Assembly (NCBI GenBank): GCA_009760855.2
Contig: WPIO01000001.1
Location: forward strand, 5,850,001 to 5,914,000
DNA from: Cristatella mucedo
Taxonomy: Eukaryota; Bryozoa; Phylactolaemata; Cristatellidae
Length of the DNA: 64,000 nt
Reading direction: 5' to 3'
The position numbers and the translations under genes are program-made. Positions 1-13,449 of the stretch are shown here, piece after piece. The notes beneath the pieces are model-generated. The model saw only the letters and a list, made by a program, of their open reading frames with translations, did not search any database and had not been told where the DNA came from. Within the stretch, counting starts at the first letter, position 1; every line of letters begins with the position of its first letter.

Positions 1-278
1 TTTGTATCGACTGGAATCTGAACATATTCTGCATTCTTCAGTCGTACTCTTGCTGGTGGGGTGGGGGCTAAATTGTTAGGCTTCTTTTTATGAATGGTTT
101 CAACTCCGAAGGCCGGTTTACGGTCTGCCTCTTTTAACTTTTTTATTTGACAAGGTATATCGAGCAGAGCTGTGAAATCCCGTTTTACCGCATATCTTGC
201 CGTTACTCCATTCGTAACACTGTCGATAGACTCCGCTGCACTTTCTTTGGTCTGCTGCACATTCTTTGGTCGGTTCAT
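1..278 (-). CDS. Partial unidentified protein, N-terminal 92 residues, runs off the window
   Basis: Reading the minus strand from 278 down to 1 gives 92 codons without a stop, leaving the window still open. The ATG at 276-278 is the first in frame after a TGA at 294-296, so the start is well supported. The peptide begins MNRPKNVQQTKESAAE, is hydrophilic and Lys-rich, has one Cys, a basic patch (HKKKPNN) and a Pro-rich linker (APTPPARVR) near residue 75. No signal peptide or membrane segment is visible. I do not recognise the family. The even codon composition and edge-to-edge openness favour real coding sequence, either a first exon or the start of an intronless gene. The rest lies left of the window. 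Confidence 0.5.
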   Translation of the reverse strand, partial: MNRPKNVQQTKESAAESIDSVTNGVTARYAVKRDFTALLDIPCQIKKLKEADRKPAFGVETIHKKKPNNLAPTPPARVRLKNAEYVQIPVDT

Positions 279-299
279 CAATTGAAATCTATTTCAAGA

Positions 300-1190
300 G
301 TTGTACCTCTGCCTTTTCGGTAATTTTTGATGTTTGTGATTGTAGACTGCTGCAAGTTCTGGGAGAAACCTCCGACATTGATGCCAAACTTGGTGTCTAC
401 TATCCGCTTTTCTTACTACTTGGAAGGAAGCCCACTTCGTGATGGTCACTGAATGTCACATGAAGGGCATTCGTGTTACTTACTTGAATCGGTTAGCATT
501 GAAATGAGAATGAAGCAAATCAGGAGGGTCGCATTTGCATTTTCACTGTGATACTTGTTCTTTTACATCCGACATGCCGAGCGAGCCATAGAGCTGCTAG
601 AAACTGTAATTTCTACATTTCTGCTCCCTTATCTTACCGAAGTTCCGCATGAACCTTGATTTTGCTAAAGGTCCCATTTCACTTTTCCAGCCTGGAGGTT
701 TTGAACGCCTCAAGGATGTGGCATTAATAAAGTCATTTGAATGGCACGGAGCTTCGGGCTCTCATGAAATAAAGACTAGACAATTTTAAAGAATACAAGA
801 GGCTTTCTGGAAGTACGTGTCTAGGATAGCCTTTCTTGATTTTGTGTTCAAGCTGCCTATCAAGGTAGAGGTGCACAATCCTGGCTAGGCCCTTTCTGAT
901 ATCTGCTAATTGCTCTCGTTCCTGTTGGTCATGAAGATTGTGTTATTTAGCTCAGGTAAGTTCCCATGCAAGTATAAATGGAGGAACAAAGAAGAGTTGT
1001 GAGACAATGGCTCAACCACGAATCAGCTTCTTGCCAATGCAACAGTCAACTATACTTGTGATAAATATCAGTTTTATTGATTAAGGCTGGTATAATTTAT
1101 TTCAACGGCAGAAAGCACCATCGGGATTTTACTTCGAATGCAACATTCATGCCTCGAACACTAGCGGTGCGAGTTTAAAGTATTCAGGTG
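300..1190. other. Non-coding stretch upstream of the partial left-edge gene
   Basis: Moderately AT-rich unique-looking DNA upstream of the minus-strand start at 278. It may hold that gene's promoter, but no clear TATA box or other signal was seen. No repeat or other gene was recognised. Confidence 0.4.
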
Positions 1191-1194
1191 TTTG

Positions 1195-1985
1195 ACATAT
1201 CCCAACTGATAATAGTAGTAGTAATAATAATATTAACAATATTAGTACGTCTGTTTAGCAGCCTCAGTGAACGGATTGTCTTTCTAGGCTCTTTACGCTT
1301 GGTGTGCAGGAAGTATGTCAATGCTGTTAGCAATAATAACATGCATAGCGGCAGCACCCTTGAGCACAAAAATGAAAATCCACAGTAATCCAAAAATGTT
1401 GTAAGAAACAGTTGAGTTAGCTGTTTAAATGTCAAGTCAAGGCATGTCATGGCACCAGTCGGGAGTAAGCTCCACGCTTTGGGAGCAAATGAACTAAAGG
1501 CACAGTCACAATTGGATTGGATGTTGGTTCCGGGCACAGCCGATCGACTTGAATCAGAAGGCAGGTGGCACGACGACTAGCTGGATTGGTAATTTGTTTG
1601 GATAGGTAGGCTGGAGCAGGAAAACACAGGAATCTAAAAGTGACACAACTTTGACGTTGGTACTCTTCGTGATGGGAAGCCAGTGCACATCGGGGAGTAA
1701 TAGTGTAATGTGGCAATCTCACGACAGACAAGCTTGGCTGCAGAGTTTAGCACAAACTGCATGTGTGCACAGGCCGGAAAACCTGCAAGTGAGTTACAGG
1801 AGTGGAGACATGATGTGACAAATGCATGAAACACTTGGTTGAGATATCACCGTCTAAGTGGAATGATTTGTCGTGCATCTGCTTTTCCTCGGTCTCTCCT
1901 GCCCGTTGTTTCTGGTAATAATGTCTCATTCTATTAGCTTTTGCAGCAAGCTGTCCAGCTGCGTTTTTAGCGTTGTCCTCTCAGC
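1195..1985 (-). mobile_element. LINE-B (L2/CR1-like) 3' fragment
   Basis: Minus-strand copy whose 3' end abuts a TAA/TAT-type microsatellite at 1207-1240. Broken frames give residues typical of the C-terminal region after the reverse transcriptase: HAFVTSCLHSCNSLAGFPA then NSAAKLVCRE, followed by a degraded AWSLLPTG block. Stops and frameshifts make it non-functional. The same block recurs at 14.2, 21.3, 31.3, 33.8, 53.4, 59.4 and 60.5 kb. 5'-truncation is usual for target-primed retrotransposition. Confidence 0.8.
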
Positions 1986-4335
1986 TTCTGGTGATTGTGG
2001 CTCTTAAACCGATATTCGTCAAAAAATGTACTAGATACGTGAATTTTTCGTCTTCCATTAATTCGTAGCCATTTAAAAAAAATTGGTAAACGCATAAGCA
2101 CAGCAGCGAAAATTTAAAACACTTTAATAAATCGCTCAGTTTTCCAATACACAACTCAGCTGCACCAAGTGGAAGCTAGGAAGGATGAGAAGCTGTAATA
2201 ATCACGACTACGACTCTTTAGCTGCCATTCTTGGCACTGGCTTTATCCCTATCTGCTCCGTAGCTGTAAGGCTAGTGCGCAATATGTGCCCAGTGATCGC
2301 AGCGAAGGATTAGTTTTAGGACATGCTGCAGCACGTTGGTAAAATTCGCTGTCGTTATCGAGATACTTGCCGAGTATTTCGAGCTCTTAGGACCCTTAGC
2401 AGTCATCTTGTCATAGTAAGTATTATCTTAGATCCTGATATTAAATATGATCTTGGATATTATCTGGAATTCTAAAGTTTGAGATTATGCTAGCGACCGT
2501 CGTACATGAAATACAACTATTAATTAAGACCTATATAAAGGTATAACTTATAATTGAATGAAGTGTTTTCAAGCTATAATGGTTATAGTTTTTTGCCAAT
2601 ATTCTGGTGTTAACGAAAATCTCCCGCGGAAGTTCAGTGATTTAGGAGTGGTGCCTAATATAGCTCTCGCAAATACAGTTGAGAGCTGTGCTGAATAGGA
2701 GCGAAATACTTTCCCCAATACGGATAGCAGTTACGGTGCCAATTGATTGTGCATTTTGCATTGTCATTGAAATGCAAACTACCATAATGTATTAGTCATG
2801 AACATGCCAAGTGCACTAGTTTGCTGACGGCGGTATGACTCAAACGAAGTCGCCTAGCGGCGACCGTGCGTACGTGGACTCCAAAGCTCTGATGCTGAAA
2901 GTTAATGATGACACCAGCTATAGCAGATGGTGTATACTGGCTGCGGTGAGCACTCTGAGGACTACTCCTAGCAGTCTGTGACCTTGTCAATTTCGGCATG
3001 CTTTGAAAACCCAGGAGACTGGGCGCTCAGCTCGCGAAACGCCAGCACTCTTCTCAATCGAGCCAGTGTTTGAGCTACTGCCACATCGGCTCAAGCTGCA
3101 GTCACTCTCGTCGCCGAGAAGAATGGCACTAATCGGCTTTGGAGGTCTTAATTTTGAAAGGCTTCGCGCGTTGCTGCGAAATTTGTTTGCAAGAAATTAA
3201 TGTCAGTAAGCAGATATGGTCTAGGTCATCTTGCAATGACCAAAGGGCTGCGGATAACTTGCAAGTAAGGTCGATACATTTACAAGTCGCGGCTGGCTGT
3301 GCGGGATGGCTCTGGTTGCTGCGAGAAAGGAAAAAGCGAGAAGCCTATAAAGAATGCTTATACAATGCTGGCGTCCTAAATGAGCCAGATTACGGCAGCG
3401 ATAGAGAGTGCCAGCGGTTGGTCTCGCTTCCTCTCTGGATGTTTAGCTTTCATTAGCTGTTCGCGGGCGGAGGTAGAAAGAAATTCGCCAGCCAACTTGA
3501 GCAAAGTAGCAGGAGGCGGAGTTGCTCAACGTTTGATCAGGTCGGGAGTTCCTCTTTCCAAGTGCTAGGTAGGATGCTCGAATCATCGGTCGATTGTGGG
3601 TGATAAATACGTAATAAATACATAATAAATACGTAATAAATAGTGATATAAATAATACTAAACATGCTTGGTAGCACCAGTAAATCTAAGGGCGTGAGTT
3701 TTCTTCCACGGGCCAGCAAGACAGCGAGTTTGAAAGGGCCGTCCGAATGACCAAGTAAATGTCTTCTTGTGTCAAACCTTAGGTGTAATCGTCTTTCCAT
3801 GTACGTGTCAGGCGCGTGCGAACACTTGACTCAAGAATTCTTCATTTCGTGGGATGTTATTGAGCTGCTTTAACGGCAACATAGCTACGTGCAAATCGCT
3901 AAAAAATGAGAACATTGCTTGAAATTTATTCTAACAATCGATGCAAACTGTTGGTGAGACGTTAAGCCGTCACATAAGCGACAAGCTTACTCTTGTCCGT
4001 GAAACGCCTCAGAAGGGTTGGTATTGCTGTGGCGCCTTAGTAGCAAGCCGTCGCAAGTGCCAAGCATTCACTCTGAGTGCAATTTTTCTACGAGTACTAG
4101 ACTTTGCGAGGCAGGATGCAAAACTTCGCTGATCGTCAGCTTCGGTCCGCAATGTAATCCGTGACATCCTATGCAGCAGAGACGGCATCTATCAGGTGTC
4201 TTTGGCACCAGTGATCACGTGACCACGATGTGCTAATTGAACGAGCGTGAGCAATGATCGATTTGGCAGTCTAGGCGCTGGCGTGGTTCAAATAGTACTT
4301 GTGCGGTTACATTTAATCAGTGTCGTGTATGTGTC
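1986..4335. other. Intergenic, no gene recognised
   Basis: Only short unsupported reading frames. Around 3600-3660 there is a small tandem run of a TACGTAATAAA-like unit. No splice-flanked exon, tRNA or transposon end was identified. Confidence 0.4.
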
Positions 4336-5307
4336 AGGTCTCATCCACCAGACCAGTCGCCCGTGGAGTCACACAAGAGTCCGTTCTTGGTTCTTTGCTG
4401 ATTTTCATCTTTCGTCAACCTCTGGGAAAAGTGAGTCGGGCCCAAAGAATCGACTATCACTGTTATGCTGATGATACGCAGCTCCATTTGTCATTAAAAC
4501 TGTCGGAATCCGTCGCAGCAACTGATAAACCAAATGCACGCCTCGGAAGCAAGACTGCGTGCCCAGCTAGCCATCACGTGTTCGATCCCTAATATAAGGG
4601 GCTGTCTGCTCGGTGGTTTGCGTACAATTCACAAAATCCCTGGTTCGGTCTCGGCTAGATTTCTGCAATTCTATTTTGGCTGGGCTACCACAAAAGTAGC
4701 CATTTGGCCACTGCAGCTGGTAATGAATGTGGCTGCATAGCTAGTTTACGAATCCCTGAGGCTTGACTATGTAACTCCTTTGCCGAAAGAGCTTGTATGG
4801 CTGCCGTTAATCAACGTATACAGAGTAAAGTTGTTTTGCTTACCCACAAGGCCTGTCGTGGCTAAGCTCCTTCATACCTAGCTGAACTGCATTACCAGTT
4901 TCAGCTTCCTCGTGCCCCCAGGTCCTCTACGGACATTAGATTAACTAATCAATCCCTCCGCTTAAAGATCGTTGGCGACAGAAGCTTATGATTTGCAGGT
5001 CCTAGGTCCTAGGCTGTGGAACTAACTTCCACAATTCTTATGCAGCGATTTATACTATATAGATGCCGACAATGGAAAATCCTTTTCAGCAGTTCTGAGC
5101 TGCTACTTCTATGCAACTCGCTACCTCAACTGCTCTCCTGGCCCAGCAATGCTTCTCACTTTCTCTTTGTTAAGTGAGATGAAGTCAGATGGCCGAATGC
5201 GTACCAAAAGCTGCTTAGGCTTAGAGTGTGCTATGAAAATACCCCTGTGTAACACCCACACAGTCTTTGTGGCTTTATAGAGTTACAGATGGAGATACAT
5301 TACATTG
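4336..5307 (+). mobile_element. LINE-A (L2/CR1-like) decayed fragment
   Basis: Plus-strand relic. The reverse-transcriptase core is visible as HCYADDTQLHLS around 4460-4490 (YADD active-site motif) followed by a degraded KLSESVAATDKPNA block. After an internal deletion, the C-terminal tail resumes near 4670 (LGYHKSSHLATAAG-like) and continues to a 3' end with GAGTTACAGATGGAGATACA near 5285-5305. Many stops and frameshifts are present. It is an old copy of the family seen most completely at 6227-8850 and 40085-42190. Confidence 0.8.
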
Positions 5308-6226
5308 ACTTTATCTCGAAGGCAAGCATGATCATTGTTGCGCTATTATCAGTGGTGAACTTAGAGCATGTAAATGAGAAGTAGAATGATAGAATTTTAG
5401 TTATGTGCTTTTATTTTAACCTGCAAACACTACTGATAATTATGGCGCTAATCTGTGATCTTGATAGAAGTTCGTTATTTTTCCGGTTACAGTTCTTTTT
5501 AGTTAAAGCAAATAAAGTCTATACGTTAACAGCTTTTAATAAAGTGTTGAAAATTTATTTATCAACTGGTACATCGCTCAACACCGCTGATATCCTGGGG
5601 TATAATTTTACCTTGGCCTTAATATACCCTAGCGTACAAATTAGGCCAGGCCATTGTATAACCGGGTAAAATCTTGCATAGTAGTATTAGTCTCGCGTAT
5701 ACTTTGACCTTTGGTACGACTACGGCAGACAGATATACCGGAACAAAATATATATCATTTGGAACCAAAACCGCCGTTGTGCCACGCTTAATTGGGAAAT
5801 GGGAGCTTAATCGCAGTGCATCCCAAATATTCGTTGGACCCTATCGCACCACAACAGCAAGCACTCGTGTGGGGTCACGGTCGCGGTTAATTTAGCAGCG
5901 AGCTACAGTAGGATCTGCAACTGCCAGCAACCAATGTGCTTGTGTTCCAGCGAATTAAATCTTAGTAGGGTGTGCCAAACTTGTAAGATGAAGGGCTAGG
6001 TGAACCCGTCTGACTGAGAAACTTTCGACCGCCGGATTACAATATGTCATGACCTCGACATCCGTTACGAAGTTGCTAACAGCTACGTCACTGTGGGCCT
6101 GTTTGGATTGGCAGACTATCCTTCCATTCCAGCTGCAAATTAAATGAGTGCTGCTCACTTCAACGGCGTCGCAGTCACGTCTGAAAGCTTAACGAACTTT
6201 ACAAATAATCTTAAGAATCCATGTGT
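5308..6226. other. Intergenic, no gene recognised
   Basis: AT-rich sequence between two LINE-A copies. It contains short open frames without splice or codon support. Nothing else was recognised. Confidence 0.4.
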
Positions 6227-8850
6227 TCCAGGAGAGTTTTGTATAGCACACTGACAGCCTAAGCGGCTTTTGGTACGCATTCTGTAGCCAACAGACTTGA
6301 TCTAAAGCAACGAAGAAAAAAAGTGGGAATCACAGCAGAGTCAGGAGAGCAGTTGAGGTAGTGAGTAGCATGGAAGTAGCAGCTCCGGACCGCTGAAAAA
6401 GATGTGCCATAGTCGGCAGCAGGAGAGTAGTTATCGTTGCGTAAGAATTGTGGAAGTGAGTTCCACAGTCTAGGACCTGCGGAGCTAAAGCTTCTGTCGC
6501 CAACGGTCTTTAAGCGGAGGAATGGAACAGCTATGCTATTGTCCAAACAGTTCCTGAGGGCACGAGGAGGCTGAAACTAGTGCAGCACTTCAGCTGGGTG
6601 TGGAGGAGCCAAGCCGTGGCAGGCCTTTGTTGGTCAGCGTAAGAGCTTTGTTCGGCATCCGTCGATCAATCGGCAGCCATCCTACATCTTTTTAGCAAAG
6701 GAGACACGTGCCCAAACCTCTGGGACTTGAAAACTAGCCTTGCAGCCATATTCATAGCCAGCTGCAGTGCCCTAGTTGCTTTTTCCGGTAGCCCAGCCAA
6801 AAGGGAATAACAATATAAAAGCCGAAATAAATAAGGAGCTAGTTTTTAGCTAGTTAAATTTTTCGCAAGCCCCTGTGGAAGACTGCTCCTAATCTTAGAA
6901 ATGGATGTGACGTGATGACTGGCTGTAAAAGCAGTCTTCTGATTGAAGCTTTTAAAATTGAGGCAGCTATTGAAAACGACAACTATATTTCGAGCATGTG
7001 GTGATGGTCGTACAATAGCATTGCCTATTAGAAGAGTAAAGCTTTTTAATCCAGCTACACGATTAGAGTGTCCTATGAGCTGCAGTTCTGCTTTATTGTC
7101 ATTTAGTTTCAAGAAGTTTTCCGACATCAATGATCGAATTTCGGCAAGGCAAGAATTCGGTTTCTCAGTTGCTGCAGCAGATTCCGACGGTTTGAATGAC
7201 AAATACAGCGGGGTATCGTCAGAATAAAAGTGATATCCTATTCCATGAGCCTTAATCACTTTTTCCAGAAGTTGCGTATAAATGGAGAACAGGAAGAGAC
7301 CGAGTACAGACCCTCGAGGGACTCCACAGGTGACCCGACTCGTGTGTGAGACCTGACCCCCACACGACACGGATTGAACACGACCAAACAAGTAGGATCT
7401 AAACCACGCCAGTGCCTCGTCTGCCAGACCGATAGTTGTTCTCAATCGTTTAAGTTGAGCATCGTGATCAATGGTGTTGAAGGCAACTAAAAGATCTAGC
7501 AGAGCTAGGGCAGTGACATTCCCGTAATCGTTGCCACGTAGAAGGTAATGGTTAACATTGAGGAGAGTAGTTTCAGTGGAGTGCTGCCTCTTGAACCCTG
7601 ATTGAGATGTTTCCGAAATTTCATTCTTTTCAATATGTTGAGCCAGCTTCTGAGCAACCATTTTTCAAGAATATTTGACAAGAAAGGAAGAAGGGAAACT
7701 GGGCGATAGTTTGCAAGGACCTCTGTATCTAATCCAGGCTTTTTAAATATGGATCTAACGATTGCCAATTTGAAGGACTTGGGGTCGACCCCTATTCCAA
7801 AAGAAGCATTAAAAACCTCGGTTATGGCAGAGCTATGTTGGTCTGCCAGTGAAGACCACAGAGAAGATGGTATAGGGTCTTCAGGAGACGAGCTCTTTTT
7901 GCTAGACCTTATTAAGGTAGCCACATCGCATGCAGGAACCTCGGAAAACCTTTTAAGGAAGGTCACAGGTTGTGATACCGCAATTGATTTAGTCGGAGGG
8001 GGCTTTATGGAGGCACGAATGTGCACAATTTTTTCAGTAAAGAAGGCTGAAAACGTTTCGGCTGAGCCCTTAATATCTGGGGAGTCAGACCTCTCAGTAT
8101 TGACCAGTAAATGGTTTACTATCTTATAAATCTGTTTAGGGTCCGACTGGCAGGCATTCAGCTTTCGAGTGAAAGAAGAAGCCCTGGCTTTTTTAAGCTT
8201 CCGGGTGTAAACTCGAAGGAAGTCTTTGAAATTGACTAGATCTGCACCAGACCCAATTTCTCGAAGCGACGTTCAAGCCTGCGCTTAATCTGGCTCATCT
8301 TTACAAGTTTTCCTGTAAATTGAAACCAATATCCACGACTTTGTACATGGATAGAATGAACGGGAGCATCCTTGTCAAGAGCACTCCTGAGTGTCATGTT
8401 CACTGCATCAGTGAGGGTATCGTAGCTGCCGGTCGAGTCTAAATGCAGATCAAGACGACGTGCACACACCAACTGATTTAAAATAAACTTGTCTATGTCA
8501 ATGCTTTGTATGTTACGTTGCTTGAAAAAGCTCGACATTACCCTGTACGTACAAGGGAGCAAGAGCAGTAAACGAGACCGAACAATGATCTGAGAGGGTC
8601 AGTGGGCACACCACATGGTCAATGGGGAGGACATCCTTAGTGATCACCAGATCTAGAATATGGCCACCGACGTGAGTGGTATGATTAACGTGTTAAACCA
8701 AACCAAACTTCTCCATATAGTATAGAAATGAGCTGGACCTGGCTGTTGCTAGGGTTGTCAACATGAACATTGAAGTCTCCAGCAGTCAGTAACGGCCTGT
8801 CACAGGCAAATATTTTAGCAAGGAACTCTGAAAACTCCTCTATAGAGCCA
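6227..8850 (-). mobile_element. LINE-A, longest copy: endonuclease C-terminus, reverse transcriptase and tail
   Basis: Minus-strand L2/CR1-type non-LTR retrotransposon. Near 8770-8800 an APE-endonuclease end is readable (LLTAGDFNVHVDNPSN). The reverse transcriptase follows with AIVRSIFKKPGLDTEVLANY, RPVSLLPFLSNILEKW, a broken SGFKRQHSTETTLLNV, DLLVAFNTIDHD, CGVPRGSVLG and FYSDDTPLYLS near 7200-7230, where the usual YADD has become YSDD. The C-terminal block (SFSSAGPRLWNSLPQFLRND) is at 6440-6520. Frameshifts break it into at least three frames, so it is inactive. The 5' end is lost before the GA/TA microsatellite; the 3' end lacks the last part of the family tail. Confidence 0.9.
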
Positions 8851-9025
8851 GTTTAGACAGCCAGAAGGACGCAGGCATATCCCAACAGTGAGAGGCATTG
8901 TCTTTGATGAAGACCTGATTGCATCCGATTCAAACGATGGCTCATGCGAAAAACTGCACATCTTGTAGCAAAAAGATTCGCGAACAACCATTGCAACCCG
9001 CCATCAACCTTGTCAGAACGCATGG

Positions 9026-9536
<511 letters not shown>

Positions 9537-9639
9537 TCTGACGCCAACCATTTTAGAGGGCCGATATTTATTTCCGACTAAATTACCGGTGTTCTGCTAA
9601 AACAAGCCTTTATCAAAGATGAGCTAGTGCTTTGACTTT

Positions 9640-10187
9640 GAATTGGAGCTAAGTTTTTGCACCGAATGCCCAGCTGTACACATTTCTAGGCGTGCGGTAA
9701 ATGTCTATGCTCCGAGACAGGAGGCTTGCCAGCCTCGAATGCATCCAGGCACTCTGCAGGTAAAAAACGGAAGGAGGACAAGGCCGTGGCACCTGCATCC
9801 CACTGTCGCTACAGCCGGAGACAAGATCGGCCATTTAAGGCGCTGGCTGAGCGTCGCTTCTAGCTATCTAACCTCCGACTGTCTCGGTCTCCCTTCGGCG
9901 GCAACCACTTTTTCTCTCCGCTCGCCCGCTCGTCGAATCCACGAGTGCCGTGCGCGCGCTCAGGCGCGCTCTCGGAGAGACGACGAGGCGCCGGTCAATG
10001 AGAGGGACACGTGGCTGGCATCGATCGCTCCAGTCCACGAGCCCAGCACCGCCCGCCGTCCGCTCTGGAGGCGCTTTAAGCTGGAGCGCCGCGAACTCGT
10101 GCGTGCGCGGCGCGCCAGGGCTCTCGGCGAACGCGTTTCAGCAGTTACCGCCACTCGCTTCGCTGCACTCTGATCGCGCGGCGGCCA
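9640..10187 (+). promoter_or_regulatory. GC/CpG-rich 5' flank of the P2X relic
   Basis: Base composition turns abruptly GC-rich with many CpG from about 9880. A TATA-like ATTTAAG occurs at about 9834. The other P2X locus also has ATTTAAG (about 26283) in its GC-rich flank. Open frames here lack family similarity and look like by-products of GC content. Inference: remnant promoter or 5' leader. Confidence 0.3.
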
Positions 10188-10620
10188 TCATGGGCGATCG
10201 AACGGTACGCGAAGCTCGAGTTCAGCACTGTGAAAATTGGCCAACCGCGTCAAGTCGCTCAGGGTGGGTGCGGGCTGGCACTTCGTTCTGCTGGCAGTCG
10301 TCTGTTACATCGTTGGCTGGGTGCTCGTTCGCTTAGAGAAAGTGCTAACGGAGAGCTTCGACGCCGGCATCGCCGGCGTGACGACCAAGCTGAAGGGCGT
10401 GCAGCTCGTCAACCTAACCGATATCCGCGTGGAGCTGGGCCACAGGACACGGGACGCGGCAGACAGCGTAATACCGCTGCATCAGAACGACGCTCTCATC
10501 GCTATGACCAACGTCGTTCTCACGCCGAACCAAAAGCAGGGCCTCCGCTACGTTCGCGAGCGCGGCGGTGAGTGTGACAAACTTCCTTGCCATCGCGCGC
10601 GCTGGCGACAAGAGCGCACA
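10188..10620 (+). pseudogene. Truncated P2X receptor paralogue with a frameshift
   Basis: Residues EFSTVK (10218-10235) match EYDTVK of the intact P2X at 26399. A 4-nt insertion (ATTG, 10236-10239) then shifts frame. After it the P2X alignment continues without gaps: VKS..VG, a first membrane helix (FVLLAVVCYIVGWVLV), GVTTKLKGVQLVNLT with both ATP-contact lysines, and RDAADSVIPLHQND...MTNVVLTPNQKQG. Similarity fades after about 10555. The ten-cysteine ectodomain, NFR motif and second membrane helix are not found downstream. It is clearly diverged from the intact gene, so it is an old paralogue. A GTGAGT at 10567 could be read as a splice donor, so a multi-exon gene with a frame error is the alternative. 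No in-frame ATG is available upstream of EFSTVK. Confidence 0.75.
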
Positions 10621-13440
10621 TTGCCGGCGGCGTCGGCTGCGTCGGCGGCAGCCGCGGGCGCCGACGCAGCCGGTGCGGTGGCGACCGATCTAGCCGCGCT
10701 GCGCGGCCGTCACGACGCCGCGCCGCCGTCACGCCGGCGCTACAAGGACGCTGAGCGCTCGAGGGGCTACCTTTACGACGTCTTCCCGAGGGAGGCGAAT
10801 CTCGTCTGAATGCCGCTTTCGTCTAATTTCATCGCAGCTGGAGAAGCCGCGGTTAATGGGCGGTTCGGGTTTTTCGCACGGCTGAACGACCGCTACGCCT
10901 CCTCGGACGACAGACGGACGCGCATTTCGCAAGGACCCTTTCGCGCGGACGGCTAGTCGTGCTTGCACGAAGACCCGGAAACGGGAACGCGAGCGCGCGC
11001 ACGTCCGGATATCGCCGAGGGCCTCAGCTCGCAAGTGCCGCTTACTTTTCAGCGTCGGTTGTACAATCGCACTTCTAGCGATACCGATAGTGGGCTGTCA
11101 ACTTTTGCGTACGATCGCGATAGCGGACGCTGAAGATGTCCCATTGAGTGCGACTGGCTTGAACGTGTGCGGAGGCGAGCAGAGAATAGGGTGAGGCGGC
11201 GGACTATCCTTTGGGGCACCGTCCCGAACGGGCGCCGCTCATTGGTTGCAACTCGACCCACACTTTCAACCGCCAGTGTGTCGCGGTCGTCTGAAACCGA
11301 GTAGATCGCGGCGACGTCCATCGACACTTCGCAAGTGATCCCGTAACCACCCACGGTCGTAGACCAAAAAGCTCACTTTTCCCAAGCCGGCGGCAACGGG
11401 TTCGCGATTGGGATTTTAGGCGACCCAAAGTACGCGAAAGAACGTGGTTCGCAAATCTAACGGCTCACGGACCATTAATAACTATTAATCAATCTCGAGA
11501 AAAAGCCGGTAGGCGGGGTCTCCGCCCGTATGTCATGTGAAGCACTTCAATTCATTAAAATGAAGCGCTTCAGACCACAATTAACTTGAAAACTGCAAGA
11601 CATAGTCAGTATTACTGGTGGAGTGGAGACTACCAGAGACCACATAAACTGCAATTAAGGGTACGAATGGAAAGAGAGTATTGAATGGCACCAGCAAGGC
11701 AAGAGCTACGTCGCTGAACTAAAGTGGGGGGTGCACAGCTTCGGTGCACTTTTCACCTTTGGCAGCATCCGCTCTGAGTTTGCCAGGTCTCATTCTACGG
11801 CAAGTGTGAGGGTCACTGCAGATGATTTAGTAATTGTAAGCTGTGATCGACTCTGGCGATCGCCCATTCGAGCAGTTTCGCACTCTTCGAGACAGCTGGA
11901 TGCATCATTTTCAGGTCAGTACTGTTTCGCGTGATCTTTCATTAAGCTTGCGGCGACGATTGGAGCTCTGAAATTGCCCGAAATTGTCACGGGCGTCTCA
12001 AGCCAATGTAGTTTCCTTGATTCCCGCGCTCACGTGACGTAACCTCAGCCGCATTAGCAGCAGCTCACCGCTCTGTGCGAAATCAGTGCGATTGACCTGC
12101 AGGTGATGGTGAGCGGACGGCGATGGGTGGCTGCAAACCGCGCGCGGTGAGTGCGAAATTATTCCCATCAAGCGGATGATGCATTTAATTTTGGTGGAAG
12201 TTTACGGGCCTGCATGTATTCTGAAAAGGTAATTCTATTGTACGTACTGGGAAAACGTCGGAGACCAGTATCTAAGTCTGCCCTCGTCATTTGGCCAATG
12301 CCAGTCTCTCTTTATCGTTACTAGGGACGGTAAGCGGAGCCGCTCTCGCAAGCCTGCTGAAAGACAAGTCACCTTGTGTTGTCAAGCGATCGCTTACGGG
12401 TCAGACGTCAGTCGCTCGATAGCACCACGTGACCAGCAAACAGGTTTAAATGTTACGTGCAATATAGCTGAAGCACCAAAAAACTATCGTCACGCATGCT
12501 GACATTTCAAAGCATCGGAGGACCACATAATTGAGGTCCCATTCTTGAAGGGCTAAATGACAAACCTTTTTCCCGCCTCGCAGAAAGACCTCGTCAGAAA
12601 CTTTCAGAGGCAAAGCTCTTATAAAGCGTCTCATAGCCGCGAATCTCGGCCGCCGCACAGCTAGTGCCAAGTTTTCTTTGAGGTGTCGTCTTCTATTCTA
12701 ATGTCTTCCAATGACGGCTTCAAGCAAGAAACAAATTACGAGAATATAGAGCTGCATCTATATTACTATATCAATCGGTTTACTCACCTACATCACTTGA
12801 GAGATCTTGAGAGGCCGACGTCATGGCGTTCGCATTACCAAGTACTAATACTTACTATACTATGCTTACTATATTTTCTACTATTTACTCCATTAACAAT
12901 TTTGAGAGTCTATAAGAGGGGCGATCTTGCTTGATTTTATGTGGTTCGTCACAAGCATTTCTTTTAGCCTGTCACTTATTAAATTAGTGTCCGGCTATAA
13001 TTGTCACCCTACATATACCAGTCGCTACCGCCGCTCCAACCTTATTCTCTGATTGCTTTCGCGGGACAGATAATAATGAATGAGCAAAGTTTACGCGATT
13101 TATTCACGAATTTCACAACCGACACACTTTTCAGCAGCGTCTTTTAGTGAATTGCCCTTCAATACCGATAACACGTCTTCGTGCGCTTCTCACTGAGACC
13201 GTTTTCGCTTCCCATGCACCCAGTGTCTAGCGGAACTAAGCAAGCGGTTGAGTGGTTTAACGCAAGTTCAACCCAAAGTAACTTAGAGCGGCACCAACTG
13301 GTCCCTTAAAGGGCGGGCGAGGCGCAGTACAAGCGCGATAAATCCACCCGCGTTCTGGTAACCCTGGCTTGATCGCTGCACAGAGAAAGTTAAATCTTTG
13401 CTCTTATATTCTTTATGAAATATCAGAATTTCAGCAACGC
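10621..13440. other. GC-rich tail of the P2X relic, then unique intergenic DNA
   Basis: 10621-11450 stays GC/CpG-rich, but no P2X ectodomain residues can be read in any frame. 11450-13440 returns to average composition with only short unsupported frames. No transposon or RNA gene was recognised. Confidence 0.4.
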
Positions 13441-13449
13441 ATCGGGCGT

